64,000 nt of DNA from positions 30,726 through 94,725 of the forward strand of contig DUBB01000035.1 in NCBI GenBank assembly GCA_012960535.1. The letters run 5' to 3'. The notes beneath the pieces are model-generated. The model saw nothing but the letters and a program-made list of their open reading frames with translations, did no database searches and was not told where the DNA came from. This DNA comes from Gammaproteobacteria bacterium (lineage in GTDB: Bacteria > Pseudomonadota > Gammaproteobacteria > Pseudomonadales > Azotimanducaceae). The position numbers and the translations under genes were made by a program. Positions within the stretch are counted from its first letter, which is position 1; each line of letters starts with the position of its first letter. This document shows, piece by piece, positions 17,131 to 25,297 of the stretch.

Positions 17131-18276
17131 ATGAAGTTTGGCATTTTTTTCGAGCTCTCGACGCCCAGGCCTTTTTCTCGAGAAGTTGAATGGCAGGTCT
17201 ACCATAATGCCCTGGAGCAGTGCAGATTAGCGGATGATTTAGGTTTCGATCACGTCTGGGCGGTAGAGCACCATTTTCTTGAGGAGTACTCCCATAGTTC
17301 GGCACCAGAAGTTTTCCTGTCTGCTGTGGCTGCACAGACTCATCGTATACGAATAGGTCACGGTGCGGTTGTATGCGTACCGGAAATGAATCATCCAGTC
17401 AGGGTTGCTGAGCGCGCGGCAGCGCTGGATATCATCTCGAACGGCCGGCTCGAAGTCGGTACCGCCAGAAGCTCGACCTGGACTGAACTGGGTGGGTTCC
17501 GGGTTAACCCTGATGATACTAAAAAGACCTGGGACGAATTTGTGCGAGTTCTACCTAAAATGTGGACTCAGGATGAATTTTCCTGGCAGGGGAAGGGTTT
17601 TAGCATGCCTTCACGTAATGTGTTACCCAAACCCTATCAAGACCCCCACCCACCTTTATGGGTGACGGTGACGACGCCGGGAACCGAGTTGGATGCGGCA
17701 GATAGGGGGTTGGGTTGTCTGGGTGTTTCAGCAGCGGGTTATGAAGAGCAGGAGCGACGGACCCGGGAGTATCATCGCCGAGTTCAGCTTTGTGAACCGG
17801 CAGGTGGGTTTATTAATGACCAGGTTCATACTATGAATTTCCTGTATTGCCATGAGGATTTTCGGATAGCTCGTGAGATAGGGTTGCCGATGGTGAATGC
17901 CTTTAATGTTGCAAATACCCACCTGTATTGGACCCGGGAGGCTTTTCCTACTCGCGCCTACCAGACGCTGGGAAATGCAGGCGCCCATATGAAACCAAAA
18001 AAACCTCCAGTAGATGATCCCAGCGTGGCTAAGGGTCTACCAGAAGGTGTTGGTATTGGTGATCCAGAACACTTGATTGCGACCATTAAAAAATGGGAAT
18101 CTGTTGGTGTTACCGGCATAAATTTCCTGCTCAATGCCATGGAGATGATTCCGAATCAACAGGTTATGGATAGTATGAAAATGTTTGCCCGTGAAGTAAT
18201 GCCGAAATTCCAAAGCCCGGGTCATGTTAGTGAGGCCGTGTTTACACCCAATCGTATCAGTCCGGCGGGGCAATAA
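17131..18276 (+). CDS. LLM-class (luciferase-like) flavin-dependent monooxygenase
   Basis: The product has 381 residues from the ATG at 17131 (MKFGIFFELSTPRPFS), which follows the crotonase stop by 1 nt; the frame is open further upstream, but that part lies inside the crotonase. Segments such as DDLGFDHVWAVEHHFLEEYSHS, RIRIGHGAVVCVP, HPVRVAERAAALDIISNGR and GTARSSTWTELGGF are typical of bacterial luciferase-like FMN/F420 enzymes. These oxidise or hydroxylate small organic substrates using reduced flavin. The tight packing with crotonase, decarboxylase-like and SDR genes suggests a shared substrate, possibly an alicyclic or terpenoid acid (inference). Confidence 0.9.
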   Translation: MKFGIFFELSTPRPFSREVEWQVYHNALEQCRLADDLGFDHVWAVEHHFLEEYSHSSAPEVFLSAVAAQTHRIRIGHGAVVCVPEMNHPVRVAERAAALDIISNGRLEVGTARSSTWTELGGFRVNPDDTKKTWDEFVRVLPKMWTQDEFSWQGKGFSMPSRNVLPKPYQDPHPPLWVTVTTPGTELDAADRGLGCLGVSAAGYEEQERRTREYHRRVQLCEPAGGFINDQVHTMNFLYCHEDFRIAREIGLPMVNAFNVANTHLYWTREAFPTRAYQTLGNAGAHMKPKKPPVDDPSVAKGLPEGVGIGDPEHLIATIKKWESVGVTGINFLLNAMEMIPNQQVMDSMKMFAREVMPKFQSPGHVSEAVFTPNRISPAGQ

Positions 18277-18277
18277 T

Positions 18278-19015
18278 ATGCTGGTAGGATCTGCCGACAT
18301 TGATGAATTAAAGAAGAATGCGGGAACAATCCCCCAATTTACTGCCGACGATATCGTTTTTGAGGATACAACTTGTTTTCAGTTGGTTGCTGAGATGGAT
18401 AATACGGCTCGAGAGGCGTTACTGCCCAGTGCCTTGCACCCCACTATCCCAGCCAGCATGGTATTACAGGTATTCAACGTAAGGACATCGGTCTGGGGTG
18501 CATTTGTGTTGGCTTTAATTAGGGTATCCTGCAGGAGTGGCGTACGCGCCCGCGGCTTTACGCTCGGCGCCATGGTAACCACCGAGAAAGCCCAGAAAGG
18601 TTTAGAGCATGTGTTGGGACTGAGTACCAGGTTAGCTGTTATCGACATGGAAGAGGCCTATGCTGAGACTCGAATCAGCGTCTTGTTTTCAGGCGCTCAG
18701 GTCCTTGAGATTCAGGCTTTGGATCCCGAACCATTGTCAACCAGTGACCTGCAGTTTACGGGCACCTTGAACCTGGCTAATACACCGAATGGGCTTCGGC
18801 TGGTTCAGGTCGAATGTATCCCCCAACTTATGCGGGTGGAAAGATTACAGTCGACTTTCAACTCGTTCCAGGGAGAATACTGGGGAAGTCCGCTATTGCG
18901 GCCAACGCAGGTCGTTACCTCTACCATCTCTAGAGGAGATTTTCTGTTACCGGCGATTCGATTTGTATGTAAACCCGATGAGCTGGCGTTTACAGGTACG
19001 GAATCGGTGAAGTGA
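18278..19015 (+). CDS. Acetoacetate decarboxylase-like protein
   Basis: The product has 245 residues from ATG at 18278, 1 nt after the LLM stop; an upstream frame extension overlaps the LLM gene and is rejected. Segments such as ASMVLQVFNVRTSVWGAFVL, ALIRVSCRSGVRARGFTLGA, ALDPEPLSTSDLQFTGTLNL and NTPNGLRLVQVE resemble the acetoacetate decarboxylase fold family. I cannot point to the Schiff-base lysine with certainty (one candidate is the Lys pair in EKAQKGLE), so it may be a non-decarboxylating relative. Its position between LLM and SDR genes supports a role in the same pathway. Confidence 0.6.
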   Translation: MLVGSADIDELKKNAGTIPQFTADDIVFEDTTCFQLVAEMDNTAREALLPSALHPTIPASMVLQVFNVRTSVWGAFVLALIRVSCRSGVRARGFTLGAMVTTEKAQKGLEHVLGLSTRLAVIDMEEAYAETRISVLFSGAQVLEIQALDPEPLSTSDLQFTGTLNLANTPNGLRLVQVECIPQLMRVERLQSTFNSFQGEYWGSPLLRPTQVVTSTISRGDFLLPAIRFVCKPDELAFTGTESVK

Positions 19016-19020
19016 ATTCA

Positions 19021-19836
19021 ATGTCCGGGAAGGTTGCATTGGTCACGGGGGCCGGACGGGGTGTTGGTCGGGCAACTGCTATTCGTCTGGCCAGAGAAGG
19101 TGTGCGGGTTATTGTTAACGACCTGGATGGTGCTGAACTTGAATCTACTGTTAATACCATCCAATCCATGGATGGTATGGCTACCGGATTTGTTGGTAAT
19201 GTGTGTGAGCCTGAAATTGCGGATGAACTTATCCAGTTCTGTTTAACGACCTATAATCAGGTCGATATTATCGTCAATAATGCCGGTTATATATGGAATG
19301 GCGCAATGCATAACCATACAGACGAGCAGTGGCAGGCCATGCTTGAGGTTCATGCAACGGCCCCGTTTCGAATTCTGCGGGCTTTTTCTGAGTGGATGCG
19401 ACCTGTAGCAAAAGCAGAAATGGCCGCTGAGGGTCGTGCATCCTGCAGGAAAGTCGTCAATGTGTCCTCGGTTAGTGGTACTACGGGCAGTGCTACCCAG
19501 ATTGCCTACGCGACAGGGAAAGCAGCAGTGATTGGACTCACTAAAACGCTGGCTAAGGAATGGGGGAGGTACAATGTTACGGTAAATGCTGTCGCCTTCG
19601 GCCATATCGAAACTCGACTAACCCAGGTTTATGACGAGTTGCCACCCGCCATCGATGTGATGGGTCGGAAACACAAGGTCGGGCTTGCATCTTCGCAGAT
19701 AAAAGCGATGGAAAAGGCCGTGCCGCTGGGAAGACCCGGAACTGTTGATGAGGCTGCTGGCGCTATTTATCTATTGTGCACGCCTGATGCAGATTATATT
19801 ACCGGAGAAGTCCTGACCTGTTCTGGTGGAGCCTGA
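19021..19836 (+). CDS. Short-chain dehydrogenase/reductase (SDR)
   Basis: The product has 271 residues from ATG at 19021; a GTG at 19012 overlapping the previous stop is an alternative. The cofactor motif is TGAGRGVG near 10-17, NNAG near 90, catalytic Ser in VVNVSSVSG, and YATGKAA gives Y-x3-K. A longer middle insert (RPVAKAEMAAEGRASCRK) is characteristic of the large SDRs that act on bulky acyl-CoA or steroid-like substrates. It is the fourth gene of the tightly packed crotonase-LLM-ADC-SDR unit and probably oxidises a hydroxyl intermediate of that pathway (inference). Confidence 0.9.
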   Translation: MSGKVALVTGAGRGVGRATAIRLAREGVRVIVNDLDGAELESTVNTIQSMDGMATGFVGNVCEPEIADELIQFCLTTYNQVDIIVNNAGYIWNGAMHNHTDEQWQAMLEVHATAPFRILRAFSEWMRPVAKAEMAAEGRASCRKVVNVSSVSGTTGSATQIAYATGKAAVIGLTKTLAKEWGRYNVTVNAVAFGHIETRLTQVYDELPPAIDVMGRKHKVGLASSQIKAMEKAVPLGRPGTVDEAAGAIYLLCTPDADYITGEVLTCSGGA

Positions 19837-19997
19837 GTTGATGTGCCATAGCACCGAGATTAACCCACATGGGTCAGACTTCTGATTTGATCGGCCGAAA
19901 GAGCGCCAGCATCAGGGACGCAGGCTGGCCATAGTGTTCGCGGTATGGCCGAGATCAGCCGAGTTCAATGCGTTAATGCTATACAACTGAGGTTAGT

Positions 19998-21698
19998 ATG
20001 AAAGCATCATTCAATCCATCGGATTCACAGATTGGCCCAGCCGGTCGGCGTGCTCATAGCCAGCATCTGCAGCATTCAGAGCGCTTGCGGGAGGCGCTTT
20101 ATGAAGTGACTGACAAGGCCTGGTCGTATGTGGGCAATGGCCTGTCAAATCAATCCTTTATCGAGGGTCCAGAAGGGCTTATAGCAATCGATACTGGCGA
20201 GAGCATCGAAGAGATGCAAAAGGCCATCGAGGTTATCAGGACAAAGACACAAGCACCTATTGTTGCCTGTATCTATACGCATTTTCACTATGTCGGTGGC
20301 ACCAGGGCCATTATTGAAGAAGCTGGCTTGTCTGACTTGGCCATTTACGGTCATACGGGTATCGCGGCGAATTTGGAACGATTTGGTGGTGAAGTGGGGC
20401 CACGCGGTTCAAGGGGGATGGTCCATCAGTTTGGCATATCAATGCCGGACGAGGGCGCTGATGGCCTGGTTAATATTGGCCTGGGACGCTTCTTTCGTAA
20501 CCCTGATCATGCGCCGTTCTCACCGGGTTACCTGCCTGCCACGGTGACCTTTGATGCGCCCTTTAAAACACGCATAGCAGGCCTGGAGGTAGAGTTTTAT
20601 CCGGCACCCAGCGATGCTACTGATTCTGTTTCTATCTGGTTTCCAGAGTTAGATATTGCTGTCAACAATCTTCTCTGGCCGGCATTTTTTAATATTTTTG
20701 CGATCAGGGGAGAAGAGTACCGAGACCCCAGGATATTGCTGCGAGGCCTGGATCAACTGCATGGCTTCAATGCGGAGCACCAGATTGCCACTCACGGACC
20801 GCCGCTCAGCGGCCGCAGTTTTGTATCGGCAACGATCAGCCGATACCGCGATGCCATTCAGTTTGTTTTCGACCAGACCGTAAGAGGCGCCAATCGCGGC
20901 TTAAGCCTCGATGAGCTGATCGCTGAGGTGTGCCTGCCCGAGCTGTTTGATTCGGATTTTCATACACAGCAGTTGTATGGCCTGGTTGAACATCATATTC
21001 GTCAGGTCTATACCGGCCTGTTCGGTTGGTTTGACGAAGATGAGAGTAAATTGTTTCCCACACCGCAACCAGAAAAGGCCGCCAAAATGATCGCAGCTTT
21101 CGGTGGTATTGATGCCAGTCGGCAGCTTTGTGACCAGGCGCTGGCTCAGAAGGATTATCGCTGGTCTATTGAGGTCGCCAGCCACCTAGTGAAAAGCCAG
21201 GTCAATGCACCTGAAGAAGACCGGTTACGATTGGCAGCAGGATTAAAAGGCGTGGCTTATAGTACGCCTTCGGCAAACGCCCGGAACTGGTGTCTGACCC
21301 GGGCGCTTGAACTTGAAGGCCAGCTTGATCTGTCGAGATTCAGGGTGCATCGTTTCAGGGAACGGGAAATCCTCAATACCCGTGCTGGCCAGTGGGTCAG
21401 TGTGCTTAAAGTGCTGCTTGTACCGATGCGCTCGGCTGGCAAGAACGGTAGCCTGGGCTTCGAATTCAGTGATGGCAGCAGTGCTGGGCTGATTATTCGT
21501 AATCAGGTTGCGGTACCCTGTGAGTTGGATCAGTGCGACACCGTAATTAAGGCCGACCATGCTGCCTGGGCGAAATTGCTGGGTGGAAAAATGAACTTGT
21601 CGGAATTTCTTGAATCCGCTAGTGGGTTAACCGTTGAAGGCAAGTCGAAAGCATCGGAGTTGTTAGCCTGTTTTGATTTGCCCGGGTTCTCAAGTTGA
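19998..21698 (+). CDS. Alkylsulfatase-like metallo-beta-lactamase-fold protein with altered zinc site
   Basis: The product has 566 residues and follows the SdsA1/Pisa layout: MBL domain (about 25-285), alkylsulfatase dimerisation domain (about 295-430) and SCP2-like C-terminal domain (about 445-560, with FEFSDGSSAGLIIRN). Canonical members carry THSHxDHxGG; here the segment is THFHYVGG (94-101), two residues shorter and without the Asp and second His. The usual Glu-containing stretch near the second metal site reads VNNLLW. It is therefore probably mono-metal or non-catalytic, or has another chemistry. No signal peptide is evident. The arylsulfatase starts 9 nt after its stop, so the two are coexpressed. 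Confidence 0.8.
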   Translation: MKASFNPSDSQIGPAGRRAHSQHLQHSERLREALYEVTDKAWSYVGNGLSNQSFIEGPEGLIAIDTGESIEEMQKAIEVIRTKTQAPIVACIYTHFHYVGGTRAIIEEAGLSDLAIYGHTGIAANLERFGGEVGPRGSRGMVHQFGISMPDEGADGLVNIGLGRFFRNPDHAPFSPGYLPATVTFDAPFKTRIAGLEVEFYPAPSDATDSVSIWFPELDIAVNNLLWPAFFNIFAIRGEEYRDPRILLRGLDQLHGFNAEHQIATHGPPLSGRSFVSATISRYRDAIQFVFDQTVRGANRGLSLDELIAEVCLPELFDSDFHTQQLYGLVEHHIRQVYTGLFGWFDEDESKLFPTPQPEKAAKMIAAFGGIDASRQLCDQALAQKDYRWSIEVASHLVKSQVNAPEEDRLRLAAGLKGVAYSTPSANARNWCLTRALELEGQLDLSRFRVHRFREREILNTRAGQWVSVLKVLLVPMRSAGKNGSLGFEFSDGSSAGLIIRNQVAVPCELDQCDTVIKADHAAWAKLLGGKMNLSEFLESASGLTVEGKSKASELLACFDLPGFSS

Positions 21699-21707
21699 GG
21701 GGCACTG

Positions 21708-24038
21708 ATGTCTGATTTGCCCAAATCAGCCCCTGCATTCAAAGGCAAGATTGGTCGGCTGATCAGTGAGGCCGAACCTTCCAGGCTGGCATTGTCGCAG
21801 CCAGCAAAGGGTAAACCCAATGTGCTTCTGATTATGCTGGATGATGTGGGTTTCGGTAGCTGTAGTACATTCGGCGGGCCGGTACCGACGCCAGCGGTTG
21901 ATTACATTGCCGCTGCTGGTGTTAAGTACAATCAGTTTCATACCACAGCGCTTTGTTCACCTACTCGCGCCGCGTTATTGACGGGCCGGAATCACCACAG
22001 CGTTCATATGGGTGGTATTACCGAGATCGCCAATAGTTTTCCCGCCTATGACAGTGCCATACCCCCTGAAACAGCCAGTATTGCCGAAATTCTGAAATTG
22101 AATGGGTTTTCGACAGGCTGTTTTGGAAAATGGCATCTAACGCCGAGTTGGGAGCAGAGTCCGGCGGGACCGTTTGATCGCTGGCCAACCGGAATGGGTT
22201 TTGAACGCTTCTATGGGATTATCGGTGCTGAGGCCAGTCATTGGGAACCACCAGTATATGATCAAACGACGCCGATTCAGCCGCATCTGGATAAACCGGA
22301 TTATCATTTAACGGAAGACCTGGCTGATCGAGCCATCAATTGGATTGAACGGCAAAAGGGATCAGCCCCGGATAAGCCTTTCTTCTGTTATTTTGCACCC
22401 GCTGCCGTGCATGCCCCTCATCATGTGCCAGAGCAGTGGATTAAACCTTTTGAGGGTATGTTTGATGACGGCTGGGATGCGCTTCGAGACGAGATTTACC
22501 AGCGCCAGATAACATCAGGGGTGATACCGCCTGGCACTGGGCTGACCTTACGGCCAGAGCAGATCCCCAGTTGGGACGAATACCCGGATCGGTATAAGCC
22601 GGTGGCTAGACGATTGATGGAAGTGTTTGCGGGTTTTCTTGCGCACACCGATGCCCAGGTAAGTCGGGTCATTTCAAAAATAGAGGAAATGGGTCAGTTT
22701 GATAACACCCTGGTGATTTATCTGACCGGCGATAATGGCGCTTCTGCGGAAGGTACGGTGCATGGCGCCTGGAGTGCGCCGTCCTTTCAAAATGGAGTAC
22801 ATGAAGATCCTGAGTGGTTACTGGAGCACATGGCTGATTTTGGTACTGCCCGATGTGAGAATCATTTCAATGTTGGCTGGGCCTGGGCCCTAGACTCTCC
22901 CTTCCAGTGGATGAAACAAGTGGCCTCGCACTTTGGTGGCACCAGAAATGCAATGGCTATTTCATGGCCAGCTGGAATTGCCAGCAAAGGCGAGATGCGC
23001 TCTCATTTTCACCATGTTATCGATCTTTTCCCAACTATTCTTGATGTGCTGGAGGTCGAAGTGCCAGCGAGAGTCAATGGCGTTGTGCAACAACCAGTGC
23101 AGGGTACCAGTATGGTTTACAGCTTCTCTGACAGCGGTTCGGAGAGTAGACGAACGACCCAGTATTTTGAAATTTTAGGCAATCGTGGAATTTATCATGA
23201 TGGCTGGATGGCCTCCTGCTTTCATGGTCGGCTTCCCTGGATACGATTTGCGGGCTACCAGTTCGATGGGCCCCAGGAAGTCTGGGAACTCTACAATATT
23301 GCTGAAGACTTTTCCCAGGCAAACGATCTGGCTGAGGTCGAAACGGAAAAGCTGGCCACCTTGCGAGCCTTGTTCGAAACAGAGGCAGAGCGCTATGGCG
23401 TGTATCCCCTCAGGGATGCTTCTGGACGACGAAGCGGCGCGTATGCTGTGCCGCATTCGTTGGAAGGTCATCAGCAGATGACTTATACCCGGGCGCATGT
23501 GCGAATGCCAGAGCACTCAGTGATCAGCTTAAAAAACACCTCTTTCTCGATTGCCGCAGAGGTGGTGAGCCCGGCAGGTGGCTGTCAGGGCGTTATCGCC
23601 TGTCAGGGGGGCAATATGGGTGGCTGGAGCCTTTATGTAGACCCGATAGGTCTTGCCAGTTTTGTATATAACTGGTTTGGTCATGAATTTACTTTATTGC
23701 AGGATAGTACCGCATTGCGTCCAGGTAGCTGCAGTTTAGAGGTACTGTATGAGCATGAAGGTGATTTTGGTGGCGGCGGTAAAGTTGTTTTGCTGGTAAA
23801 TAGGCTGGTGGTGGCTCAGGGCAGTATCCCCAGGACGGTACCGGTCATATTTTCAATGAGCGGTGAAACCTTTGACGTAGGTGTGGATACAGGCTCCCCG
23901 GTGGGCCATTACCCTCATACTTTTGCATTTAATGGCGAGATAAAAGGTGTCACCCTGAAACGATTGACTGAGCCTGATGCCGCTGTTAAGGCAGCAGAAA
24001 GAAAAGGCCGGTTTCAGGCCAGTTTGAGCAGTCAGTAG
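21708..24038 (+). CDS. Arylsulfatase (type I, formylglycine-dependent)
   Basis: The product has 776 residues. The sulfatase signature CSPTRAALLTGR has the formylglycine precursor Cys at 83 and Arg at 87, metal ligands LDDVGFG (D45, D46), the second signature GKWHL, and TGDNGAS for the remaining calcium ligands. At 776 residues it matches the large arylsulfatase class with a C-terminal beta-sandwich region (about 590-750). No signal peptide is visible, so activity would be cytoplasmic unless exported another way. It needs a formylglycine-generating enzyme or anSME, not seen in this window. A GAGGGG ribosome site precedes the ATG. It should release sulfate from an aryl or steroid sulfate ester (inference). 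Confidence 0.93.
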   Translation: MSDLPKSAPAFKGKIGRLISEAEPSRLALSQPAKGKPNVLLIMLDDVGFGSCSTFGGPVPTPAVDYIAAAGVKYNQFHTTALCSPTRAALLTGRNHHSVHMGGITEIANSFPAYDSAIPPETASIAEILKLNGFSTGCFGKWHLTPSWEQSPAGPFDRWPTGMGFERFYGIIGAEASHWEPPVYDQTTPIQPHLDKPDYHLTEDLADRAINWIERQKGSAPDKPFFCYFAPAAVHAPHHVPEQWIKPFEGMFDDGWDALRDEIYQRQITSGVIPPGTGLTLRPEQIPSWDEYPDRYKPVARRLMEVFAGFLAHTDAQVSRVISKIEEMGQFDNTLVIYLTGDNGASAEGTVHGAWSAPSFQNGVHEDPEWLLEHMADFGTARCENHFNVGWAWALDSPFQWMKQVASHFGGTRNAMAISWPAGIASKGEMRSHFHHVIDLFPTILDVLEVEVPARVNGVVQQPVQGTSMVYSFSDSGSESRRTTQYFEILGNRGIYHDGWMASCFHGRLPWIRFAGYQFDGPQEVWELYNIAEDFSQANDLAEVETEKLATLRALFETEAERYGVYPLRDASGRRSGAYAVPHSLEGHQQMTYTRAHVRMPEHSVISLKNTSFSIAAEVVSPAGGCQGVIACQGGNMGGWSLYVDPIGLASFVYNWFGHEFTLLQDSTALRPGSCSLEVLYEHEGDFGGGGKVVLLVNRLVVAQGSIPRTVPVIFSMSGETFDVGVDTGSPVGHYPHTFAFNGEIKGVTLKRLTEPDAAVKAAERKGRFQASLSSQ

Positions 24039-24041
24039 CCG

Positions 24042-25187
24042 CTAACGGTACCGCCTGAAGAATAATCTTAAATCTTCAGAAAGTAGTTCAGGTTGCTCTA
24101 ATGCGGCAAAATGGCCGCCTTTTGGCTGTTCAGTCCAGTGCTGGATATTGTACAGTTGCTCAGCCCAAGCTCTTGGCGGCAGGTAAAGTTCTCCAGGGAA
24201 AACCGTGTGACCAGTAGGCGTTTCAATCCGGCCGGCGGCAAACAAATCTGATTTCATGTGGCTGGATTCAAAATAAAGCCGCATAGAAGAAGTAATCGAT
24301 TGGCTGACCCAGTAAATCATGATATTGGTCAGCAATTCATCTTTAGTAATCACGGATTCAAGGTCACCATCACAATCTATCCAGTGCTGGAATTTTTCTG
24401 TTATCCAGGCCGCCAGACCTGCTGGAGAGTCATTGAGGCCGAAACCCAGGGTCTGCGGCTTTGTGCTTTGGATTGCCTGATAGCCGGTGCCTTCCTTCAT
24501 GCGAATTCGGCTGGTTTGCAGATGTTTTTTTTCAACATCAGTTACCCCGGCAAAGGCATCCTCGAGGGTGCTTGGGTAGGGCGCAAAGATAAGCGTCAGG
24601 TGCAGCGCTAAAACGGCCTCGGGGGCCAGGCGAGCCGTCCAGGAACTGATTGCCGAACCCCAGTCTCCGCCTTGTACAACATACTTTTCATAGCCCAGAA
24701 GTTGCATCAACTCAATATGCTGCAGGGCGGCCTGTTTCTGATCAAAGCCCTCTGAAACCGGCGCTGCCGAGAAACCGTAGCCGGCAATAGACGGGCAGAT
24801 CACGTGAAATGCATCATCACTATTACCGCCGAACCGTTCTGGTTGGGTCAGCAGGGGAATAATTTTGATGAATTCGCTGATAGAGCCGGGCCAGCCGTGG
24901 GTCATGAGTAGGGGTATGGCTCTGCAATGGCTGGATCTTTGATGAATGAAGTGTAGTTTTCTACCTTGGACAGGGGCTGTGAAATGATCGAACTGATTCA
25001 GTAGCGCTTCCTGCTTGCGCCAGCTGAAATCCTGCTGCCAGTAATCAACCAGGGACTTTAAGTATCGGGAATCGGTACCGTAATGCCAGGGACTGCCTAC
25101 CTGATCAGGCCAGCGAGTCTGGGATAAGCGATAGTTCAGGTCGGTAAGTATGGAATCATCGACCTTGATGGTAAATGGCTCGATCAT
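24042..25187 (-). CDS. Epoxide hydrolase (microsomal/EHN type, alpha/beta fold)
   Basis: The product has 381 residues from ATG at 25187 (MIEPFTIKVDD). The N-terminal EHN region (LNYRLSQTRWPDQV, WHYGTDSRYLKSLVDYW) is followed by the alpha/beta hydrolase core with oxyanion motif HGWPGS (97-102), nucleophile Asp175 in QGGDWGS, and the catalytic His in PKGGHFAALEQP. Such enzymes open epoxides to diols. An N-terminal extension to 25250 would overlap the opposite S9 gene's leader and is less likely. It is convergent with the arylsulfatase (3-bp gap) and divergent from the S9 peptidase, sharing a 110-bp promoter region. Confidence 0.92.
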   Translation of the reverse strand: MIEPFTIKVDDSILTDLNYRLSQTRWPDQVGSPWHYGTDSRYLKSLVDYWQQDFSWRKQEALLNQFDHFTAPVQGRKLHFIHQRSSHCRAIPLLMTHGWPGSISEFIKIIPLLTQPERFGGNSDDAFHVICPSIAGYGFSAAPVSEGFDQKQAALQHIELMQLLGYEKYVVQGGDWGSAISSWTARLAPEAVLALHLTLIFAPYPSTLEDAFAGVTDVEKKHLQTSRIRMKEGTGYQAIQSTKPQTLGFGLNDSPAGLAAWITEKFQHWIDCDGDLESVITKDELLTNIMIYWVSQSITSSMRLYFESSHMKSDLFAAGRIETPTGHTVFPGELYLPPRAWAEQLYNIQHWTEQPKGGHFAALEQPELLSEDLRLFFRRYR

Positions 25188-25297
25188 TTGTTTGTGTTCC
25201 TGACAGTGGCCTAAGATTAACTTGTTATTCGGTTTATTTGCAAAGAGCACGCAGATCTGTGCTAATCAAACCTAGACATAAACAAAGGGTTCAGGCG

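Noticed and set aside
24042..25250. Longer start of the epoxide hydrolase at 25250
   Set aside because: The added 21 residues are not conserved-looking; the internal ATG 25187 begins the domain directly.
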